A stretch of DNA of 64,000 nucleotides, taken from assembly GCF_937616625.2 (NCBI RefSeq), contig NC_065577.1, forward strand, positions 7,667,001-7,731,000, in the 5' to 3' direction. The notes below the pieces were generated by a model that saw only the letters and a program-made list of their open reading frames with translations, had not been told where the DNA came from and did no database searches. A program made the translations under genes and the position numbers. Source of the DNA: Mercurialis annua (Eukaryota; Streptophyta; Magnoliopsida; Malpighiales; Euphorbiaceae). Numbering within the stretch: position 1 is the stretch's first letter; every line of letters starts with the position of its first letter. Shown here in pieces: positions 57,101 through 64,000 of this stretch.

Positions 57101-58978
57101 CCACTGGTACGTCGCTTAAGTTTACACTTTTCTTCTCCACATCTCGTACTATCGCTAAGAATCCTTGACATCCCTTCTTCAACATGCGATAAGCATTAAT
57201 AGCTGAAATAATACTCGTAGAAGATTCCATCTTATCACCCTGAATTGATACCGCTTCAATTCCAGGCGTGTTAAACGTTACCGTCTTCTTCCGGCAATCC
57301 ACATTGGCGTAGTGCTGAGCTAGCCAATCCATTCCTAATATGACATCAAAAGCTAATACTTCGAGTAGAATCAAATCCACTAATAAGTCTCGCCCTTGAA
57401 CCTTGACAGGACAGGACGGATAAACGATACTAACTTCCACACTCTCTCCGACTGGGGTAGCTACTGGCAAAGGATTCCTAAGGTACGCTGGTTGCACTCC
57501 TAATTTACTAGCGAAACTAGGCGAAACAAAAGAATGCGTAGCGCCCGGATCAAATAAAATTAGTGCGTCTTGAGAAGCGATAGGAAAGGTACCTTGCACC
57601 AATGCATTGGAAGCCTGAGCCTCCTGAGGATTCAGTGCAAAGACCCTGGCCTGACTCCCGCCAGCCTGCAAAGTCTGACCAGTACCACGTCCTCCGCCAT
57701 TTTTTCCTCCACGATTTCCATAACCACGGCCTCTCTGGCCAGTGAAGGTACTCCCTGTTTGATCATATCCTGACGCTGCCTGTTGTGTAGTCCTCTGTTG
57801 CTGATAAGAAGGCTGTACTACAGTAGTCATCGAGCCTTGGGGTATCTGCCTCGGACAGTCTCTAGCAAAATGGCCCCGTTGACCACAGTTAAAGCATGCT
57901 CCATTAGCAGTGTAACACGCGCCGTAGTGCCTCCTATTACAGTTCAGACATAAAGGAACTCCGCCTCCCATGTCACTCATCGATCTGGCACTAAATCCGG
58001 TGCCTGAGGTACTAACCCGTGTTCCGCGTCGAGGTCTTTTGCGTTCTCGCTGACGTTGTGTGTATCGAGAATAATTCCCAACATATGACTGAGTAGGCGC
58101 ACTCTGTACGCTACGAAACGTATTATCTCTCACAAGTGCAACATTGGAAGGGTCAGGAATTCTTCCAAAATGGATCAGAGAAACTTCCATTTACCTAGCG
58201 CTATCAATCAGTTGCACTAGGGTTCTTCCGATATCAGACGTCAGACTCACAAATTCAGCTCCTAGACCCTCTACAAACCTTGAGTTCACTCTAACTGGGT
58301 CTGTAGTCAGGTCTGGTGCAAACCTACTCACCCTGGTAAACTCCGTTACATACTCTTGCACAGACCGATTGCCTCTACTCAGGGTCAACCACTGACTACG
58401 ATAACTCTCTGTCACCGCATATGGTAAAAAGTATTCCCTAAAGTGGTTTGCAAATTCAGCCCAGGTCATAGTGTCCATGGTTGGCTGAATATGCTGCTGA
58501 AACCAATCTTTCGCGGGTCCTTTCAATGACATTTTCACCATAATGATGGTCTGCCTCTCATTAGCTTGCAGGCGTCGAGCATTACGTTCTACTCTTTGAG
58601 GAAATCGAGAGCATCGCCTGTACTGTCAAACTTAGTTGGTTTGAGACGCATATAAGCCAAGACGATATCTCGGTCAGTGAAAGCCACATTACGCAACTGT
58701 TGCTGCTGTAGTTTCTCACGATGCATATTCTGCACCTCAGCCTGATTGGCTTGCATAGCCGCAATTCCCGTAAAAAACTGATTCAGATCAAAATCCACAA
58801 CATTAGGTTGTTGGGCTTGCGCTTGCACTCCAGGTGCTTGCGCCTGGGCCTCTTGGCCACCACCTCCTCCATGAACAGAAGACTCATCTTGAGCTTCTGG
58901 ATGAACGTCATGCGCCCCTTCTATAACGTTTCGTGCTGCAGCGGCAGCTCGCTCTACTTCTTGTCGTTGGTCAGACAT
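54145..58978 (-). pseudogene. Gag-pol polyprotein of the chromovirus, inactivated
   Basis: From ATG 58978 (MSDQRQEVERAAA) the order is gag, CCHC zinc knuckle ([14 protein letters not shown], about 57855-57897), aspartic protease (near 57545), reverse transcriptase with FIDD (56538-56549), RNase H (YCDAS), integrase with its HHCC finger and DDE core, and a C-terminal chromodomain (PVQIVDTQIRQLR ... CTWETEEDMRRKYP). The chromodomain marks a Tekay/Del-type chromovirus; in this group it is thought to guide insertion into marked chromatin. Lesions: a frame change in gag near 58590, in-frame stops at 58191-58193 and 56388-56390, and a frame change in the integrase near 55010-55029, between the second Asp and the Glu of the active site. 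The protease triplet reads DPG. The copy cannot make a working polyprotein. Confidence 0.9.
54148..54163 (-). other. Polypurine tract of the chromovirus
   Basis: On the minus strand AAA followed by thirteen G lies four bases before the 3' LTR. Confidence 0.8.
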
Positions 58979-59225
58979 CCTGACCAAGACAAACAGCGTT
59001 ACTTAGCCACATAATCGCATATTATCGCAAACGCATACCGTATTAAACGCGCATCTCATCACATGCGAACACACACGTATAACAGACTCACATCCTAGAG
59101 GGAAAGCTGAAAGTTTGAAAATCAAATGAATACGTAACAAAGACAAGACTCGAGTCCTATGTGCTGCAGTAGAATCCTATGAAAATCAATCACTCTTCTG
59201 ACATAAGCAATGGTAACTGGACCAT

Positions 59226-59237
59226 GCTCTGATACCA
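59226..59237 (-). other. Primer-binding site, initiator-Met tRNA
   Basis: The minus strand reads TGGTATCAGAGC just inside the 5' LTR, the standard plant initiator-Met primer site. Confidence 0.93.
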
Positions 59238-59647
59238 ACTTTGTCACGACCCAATCTCAGGGCCGAGACCGGCGCTAGGGAATGGGAGTGGTTGCTCCGA
59301 AACCCGTAGCAAGCCTAAAATCGTAAAATAATTTTTCGCGAAACATAAACGTCATGCATGACATACATAGACACGTGTCATGCAGAAACACATGCCAGGC
59401 ACACATATCCTCTGGCAATCACAATATAAATAACGCAGCAAGCGTAAACGTTTAAAACTTTAAAACGTTAAAGTTATATTTACAGAAAATTATACATTAC
59501 AAGCTGACTTGCAAAATACTTATCTACTGCAGCTCTAAGAGTAAAGTACTGTTTCTTTACATACTAAAAAATACAGACTTAATGGAAGTAGGATAGAAGT
59601 CCGTTGCCTCAAAGCGTCTTTATCCTGAAAGGAAATCTGTGAGGGGT

Positions 59648-59667
59648 CAGTATATTGGAATATACTG
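59648..59667 (-). other. Conserved stem-loop before the putative acceptor (5' LTR)
   Basis: CAGTATATT pairs with AATATACTG, a perfect 9-bp stem. Confidence 0.6.
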
Positions 59668-60627
59668 AGTGAGTTCATACATTTACTAATAAGTATTCAA
59701 ATAAAACATAAAATCGTAATCAGTCATATGCAGCCAAGTACAGGATCCGATTGAAACCCTAATCCTCGAATATGTTAACCGTATATACTCAGAGGAAAAC
59801 TTATCCAATAGTCCGACCCGGGAGTATTCACACTCTACCACGTCAGTCGCGACAATTCTCTTAATCCCAGTGGTGGGTCTAACCCACTAGATACGGGGCT
59901 CAGGTTACACTGTAACCGAGTTCACTCTCGTATCACAATCATACATCTACCTTCAGAATTCATGTACTTACTCGTATTCACAGCTGTATCAAATCAAAAC
60001 TGGTGATCATACAGTCCTATTGCCGCTCAATAGGTAGCACGTTCCATCGGATCAATACTGGTTTCAAATCAAGCATATGTGCAATTCATATAAAGATTTA
60101 ATATATAAATCATGCAATTCAAATAGAAAGCAATATAAAATAGTTGCTTGAATAAATACTTCAAAAGCAAATCGTATAAACTCACTGAAAACGCTTATCC
60201 AAAAATACGTCGGGGCTTTAGAAACGTCAAGCTTCCCGAGCTCCTGGTCCAGCTCCTTCTTGCCTCGCTGGATCTAAAACAATTTCAAAACATTTGACTC
60301 ACATCAGAATCCTATTCTAAGATTGACTCTAGACTCGAGACACGACAAGACACAAAATATAAGCCGTCGTGCTTCAAACGTAATCTTTTCCGATAAACGA
60401 ATCATTCTTCTCTCATTTCTTAATACTTCTCAATTCAATTCTCAATAGAGAATATAGGTTTTCTTGATGAAACCAATTGATATCCATAAACTAACTCATC
60501 CCAAACAACTAGTCATAACTTTCTCGTTTTACGTCCGAATCTCGCATTTTCGGAGTCCGGGAGTCGATATCGGGATGGGGAATCATCAAATTAGGTTTTT
60601 AGGGTCATTCCCCTTCAAAGGAGGGGT

Positions 60628-60758
60628 GGTGCACGTCGTGCACCCCCTAGTGCACGTCGTGCACCTTTGGTGCACGTCGTGCACCTCACTGGTGCACGTC
60701 GTGCCCCTGCACGACGTGCACTGATGTTGTGCACGTCGTGCACCTTCGTGGGCACGAC
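60628..60758. repeat. GTGCACGTCGTGCAC array (5' LTR)
   Basis: Six near-palindromes. Compared with the 3' LTR the first units differ in spacing and linker (CCCCTA, TTTG), so the array changes faster than the rest of the LTR. Confidence 0.85.
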
Positions 60759-61826
60759 CCCGGCCGCTGAAAACGGCCCTATCGACGTGCTAAATCGATC
60801 CCGAGCTCATCTAACATCCATATAGCATCCTAATCTATCCAAAAACACGATAAAAACGTATAAAACGAATCGAATACGTAATCGCGATACGGTTTCGCCG
60901 TAACCTATCGTTTCAAATCGTTTTTCCATATAATATACTCAAATAAATGGAGAAACAACTTGCTTACCGTGATTGTCCTTCGAAATACGATCGATTCGAG
61001 TTATTAAACGTCGAAAACGGACGAGAAACGGAGATCGTACGAGAGAAACGGTGAGAACGAACGAAAGAAATGAAATGTATCTGATGAAGGTTCTGTATCA
61101 TTCCTTCATCTGAAGGAAACTTATATATAATGGTCAATTTGCAATTTGGTCCTTGAAACTTTTTAAATGTTGCAATTTAGCCCAAAACCTATCCGCGTCC
61201 AAAATTTAAACGGTCTCCGATTGACTCGAAACCTTTACCACTAATACTATAAATTATTTCGCGGACTTTGGCGAAATAATTTCCGTCACGGGATTTATAT
61301 TTTATTTTATATTAATTTCTGAAGTTAAATCCTCAAATCCCGCTAACTAACTTATTAAAATTTATTATAAATTCCCGATATAATTAAATTAAATTCTCCT
61401 TAATTTAATTTATCGGAAATCTTGACACGTGGCACGACGTAATTATCTTAAAATATTTTGGGGTATTACAGAAGACCACCCAGCTGGTCTTCCGAGGAAG
61501 ACGAGCGGAGCGGGTTCGGTTTTTTTTTATTTGATTTAATATTAAATTATTAACATATATTTATTTATTTTTTAGATTTATTTGAAAGGTTTTTAAGTGA
61601 AGGGACTTATTTGAATTTCTCTAAGTAGAAAAAAGTATAAAATAACCCGTAAATTTAATTATTTTAAAAAGTTTAATTTTTATAATAGTAAAATCATCTT
61701 TTTAAAAAAAAATTAGGGTGCTATTGAAATCGAAAAATATAAAATAGGGTGCTATTGAAAAAATCACAAGGTGAGAGTGTTATTGAAAAAAAATTAAAAG
61801 GTCGGTAGTTTTTCAGACCTTTTGCC

Positions 61827-62173
61827 CTTTTTATATGATGGCAGCCCAACTTTTGCAATATCTATAATAATTTGTCGCGCATATTTGAAATCACCTGAAA
61901 GAATATAAGAACCATTACACAGTTAAGATAAGAACTCAGTTGTCTTTAATATACTAAACACAATTACCATGTACCAGTCATTAAATTTTATTTATGCGAT
62001 GGTAGGAATTATCAAAATTAATGAGCCTGAACTATGTCAAAAGTACATTCAGGAAACAATTAAATTTGTATTGTTAATTGCTTTTAAATGTGATTTCAAG
62101 TTGGTTCTTATTATTCATCAAAAAAAAATTATTCATCAAAAAAAAAGTTGGTTCTTATTATGAATAATTATTA
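61827..62173. other. Intergenic DNA
   Basis: No gene seen. The word TTATTATTCATCAAAAAAAA is nearly repeated at about 62110-62140. Confidence 0.45.
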
Positions 62174-62436
62174 CTCCCTCCGTTCTTTTTTAATTGTCCA
62201 TTTAGTAAAATATATTTGTTTCTAATTAGTTGTCCATTTAGAATTTCAATGTGATTTTAGCAATTATCTTCCAAATTTACCCATCCCTAATAAATGACTC
62301 CATATTTTCATTTAAAAAGTATTTATTAACTAATAGGGCTACATTAGTATTTGTCTTCATAATTTAAGACAAAAGGAGCATTATCTTGGTATGTGTAATA
62401 TTTGCTAAATGGACAATTAAAAAAGAATGGAGGGAG
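62174..62436. mobile_element. Stowaway-type MITE
   Basis: CTCCCTCCGTTCTTTTTTAA at the left is inverted at the right (TTAAAAAAGAATGGAGGGAG). TA lies on both sides (62172-62173 and 62437-62438). 263 bp, a typical Tc1/mariner-derived MITE of plants. Confidence 0.95.
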
Positions 62437-63359
62437 TATTTTTTTGCAAGATTAACTTGGATTATGTCTATTATTTTCCAATTGTAAATAAAGCAATGGA
62501 AAATTATTTCATAAAGAGAGTTATGAAACATTATAAAGTAAAAGTGGCTGAGAGAGCTAGGAATATTTCCCGTTTCAGGACAATTTTCTTAAAATACAGT
62601 TGCCTAAACATTTTCATGTCCAAACATTTACAGATTTGCAATGGATTATATATTATATAGATTTAATTACAAAAAATATTATGATTTTATTAGATACTAA
62701 TGCATTTATATTTAAAAGATATTTATATTAATTTGCGTTTGCATAAAAATACAAAAAAAATTGGCAAAATAACTAACAACCAGAAAACACTAACAGAAGA
62801 TTTAAAACAAACAAATCAAGGTGAACATATTAGCAAGCATACATTTAATCGAACACCTTATGTACATAAGAGTTGAGAGTATACTAATTCAAGTACATTG
62901 GCACCGCATATATTTTCAAGATTAAAAATTAAATATCAAAAAATCTGACCTGATTATCCAACTGATTGTTTGAAGTTTAATTATATTGTCGAGATATGTC
63001 GCTCTAGTTTGCCGTTGTTGAAATTGAATTTATAGAAGATTGAAGATGGATAAAATAAATACACTGCAGATGAAGGAGCAGGAGTTTTAAATTTGCTCAA
63101 GGGGCAAATAAAGGGGCACACGTTCTTGAAATAATTTAGGATTTTGAAACAATGGCAGATGAAGGAGTAGAGGTTTTGAAAGCGTTTGGAGTTTTGAAAT
63201 TGCTGGAGAGGTAGATGAAGGAGTGTACGTTTTGAAAGTATTTAGGCGTTTAGAAATGTTGAAGAGTTTTAGGAGTCCACTTGTCTGAATTAGGGAACTC
63301 CACTTGGCAAATTATGTTAAAACTTGGTTGGGAGCTCAGAATTATAATATTGTATAGAT
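62437..63359. other. AT-rich intergenic DNA with a loose repeat
   Basis: Between about 63068 and 63260 the phrase GATGAAGGAG followed by GTTTTGAAA recurs three times with gaps of about 60-90 bp. No gene is supported. Confidence 0.45.
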
Positions 63360-64000
63360 TGTAGGACCTGTTTGTAATAGTAAATGGGTTTAACCCGATG
63401 TTTTTAGGGCCTCGAAGCCCGCTATTGTAATCTGCCTAGCCAACCGGGCCCACGAGTCCGAGGCCCAGCGAACCAGCAACTGTCAGAACCGATTCCGGGC
63501 TAACCCAAACTTGGAATCGACTCCGGATCAAACTAGTAGAACCGGATCGACGAGACGCACAACTCTCGTAATCTGACCGAAGGCCAATTCTGACCAGACC
63601 GAAGGCCAATTCTGACCAGACCGATGGTCAAAACCCGCGCGAGTGCCAGGCACTCAAAGTCAACGAGGTTTAAAAGTATCTATAACCTTGTATGTATATC
63701 CAACTACCCCTGAGCATGCTGATACTGTTTACTGCTTTCCAAAAGCATCCAAATCCAATAATAACCGGTTAAAGGACTAATCACTCAAAATTGGCCCATT
63801 AATGCAAATCCAGCCCATCACTTAGACATCGTAGGACTAACATGAAAAAGTAGTAACGGTTGTATAGGTTTTTCAAGATCACCTAATAAAATCAATCAAT
63901 CACACTTATACATCCGGTTTTAGGCTTTGTGCATGTAAAATATCCAGACCAGCCAGACTTATGCTACTTGCTAGAAACCTCTAAAGTTAGATGTATGCTT
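63360..64000 (+). other. GC-richer LTR-like sequence running off the window
   Basis: The base composition changes at about 63360, starting TGTAGGACCTG. It contains a 22-bp tandem repeat and phrases such as GGGCCCACGAGTCCGAGGCC. No coding domain is visible and no end is in the window, so LTR identity is only a guess. Confidence 0.3.
63575..63629. repeat. 22-bp tandem repeat, 2.5 copies
   Basis: GACCGAAGGCCAATTCTGAC plus CA occurs at 63575-63596 and 63597-63618, followed by a partial changed copy (GACCGATGGTC). Confidence 0.9.

Larger units (their letters stand above)
59625..60967 (-). other. Putative leader intron inside the LTR (5' LTR)
   Basis: Donor CACG|GTAAGC and acceptor CTTTCAG|GATAAAG. 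As this is the 5' LTR, a transcript from its TATA box would carry this intron ahead of the gag start at 58978. Confidence 0.5.
51926..61470 (-). mobile_element. Full-length gypsy element, chromovirus (Tekay/Del-like), minus strand
   Basis: Two LTRs (51926-54143 and 59242-61470) start TGTAATACCCC and end GGGTCGTGACA when read on the minus strand. GAAGA flanks both sides (51921-51925 and 61471-61475). The initiator-Met primer site (59226-59237) and a purine tract (54148-54163) border a gag-pol region ending in a chromodomain. By eye the LTRs differ at about 26 sites outside the palindrome array, roughly 1.2 percent. The two solo LTRs at 2367 and 14831 belong to the same wider family. Confidence 0.93.
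59242..61470 (-). repeat. 5' LTR of the chromovirus
   Basis: About 2.2 kb. Minus strand: TATA box (61120-61127), donor at 60967, array (60628-60758), stem-loop (59648-59667), acceptor at 59625, end GGGTCGTGACA. Confidence 0.93.
51590..61826. mobile_element. Mutator-type foldback element interrupted by an LTR retrotransposon
   Basis: The left GGCAAAAAGGCTGAAAAACT faces AGTTTTTCAGACCTTTTGCC at the right. Both arms continue with inverse copies of TTTCAATAGCACCCT. The flanks TTTTTTATA and CTTTTTATA agree at eight of nine sites. Its centre carries the inverted phrase GAAGACCACCCAGCTGGTCT, which the retrotransposon 51926-61470 has split. Confidence 0.78.

Overview
The window is nuclear DNA of a flowering plant, most likely a eudicot. 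It is AT-rich, its genes are separated by long gaps with GT-AG introns, and it is packed with plant-type LTR retrotransposons, Mutator-like, hAT, Stowaway and Helitron-like elements. Nothing in the sequence fixes the species. About 64 kb carries only three genes that look intact: a subfamily-XII LRR receptor kinase (6243-9997, +), a polyol/monosaccharide transporter (39039-40966, +) and a secreted kiwellin/ripening-related protein (47456-48022, +). An F-box gene (42703-43514, -) is broken, and a second copy of its 3' end lies near 49 kb. These genes are not an operon and nothing here links their functions.

Layout. 1-5.1 kb: RNase H scrap of a LINE, then a Mutator-like element (1429-5047, perfect 9-bp target duplication) whose right terminal repeat was hit by a solo LTR (2367-4905). 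6.2-10 kb: receptor kinase. 10-14.8 kb: nested foldback MITEs and simple repeats. 14.8-24.1 kb: a second solo LTR of the same family, split by a very young non-autonomous gypsy-type element (14996-21824) with gag-protease on the plus strand and a spliced gene on the minus strand. 24-33 kb: gene-free, with many foldback MITEs. 30.8-36.9 kb: decayed copia-type element whose 3' LTR holds a MITE that itself holds a hAT transposon with a dead transposase. 39-49.2 kb: transporter, F-box remnant, Helitron-like ends, kiwellin gene, and a duplicated segment carrying tails of the transporter and F-box genes. 51.6-61.8 kb: a Mutator-type foldback element interrupted by a complete but mutated chromovirus-type gypsy element (51926-61470, - strand). 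62-64 kb: a Stowaway MITE and an LTR-like sequence running off the end.

The most interesting signal is shared by all four LTRs of the large gypsy family (two solo LTRs plus the pair at 52-61 kb). Each has a TATA box, a CT-rich leader, a good 5' splice site 160-186 nt later, a GC-rich array of short palindromes starting about 200 nt after that site, and a stem-loop with paired base changes just before a good 3' splice site. The array sequence differs between copies while its place and architecture are kept. This suggests a leader intron inside the LTR carrying a fast-changing hairpin module. All of this is read by eye; no alignment, folding or database search was run.
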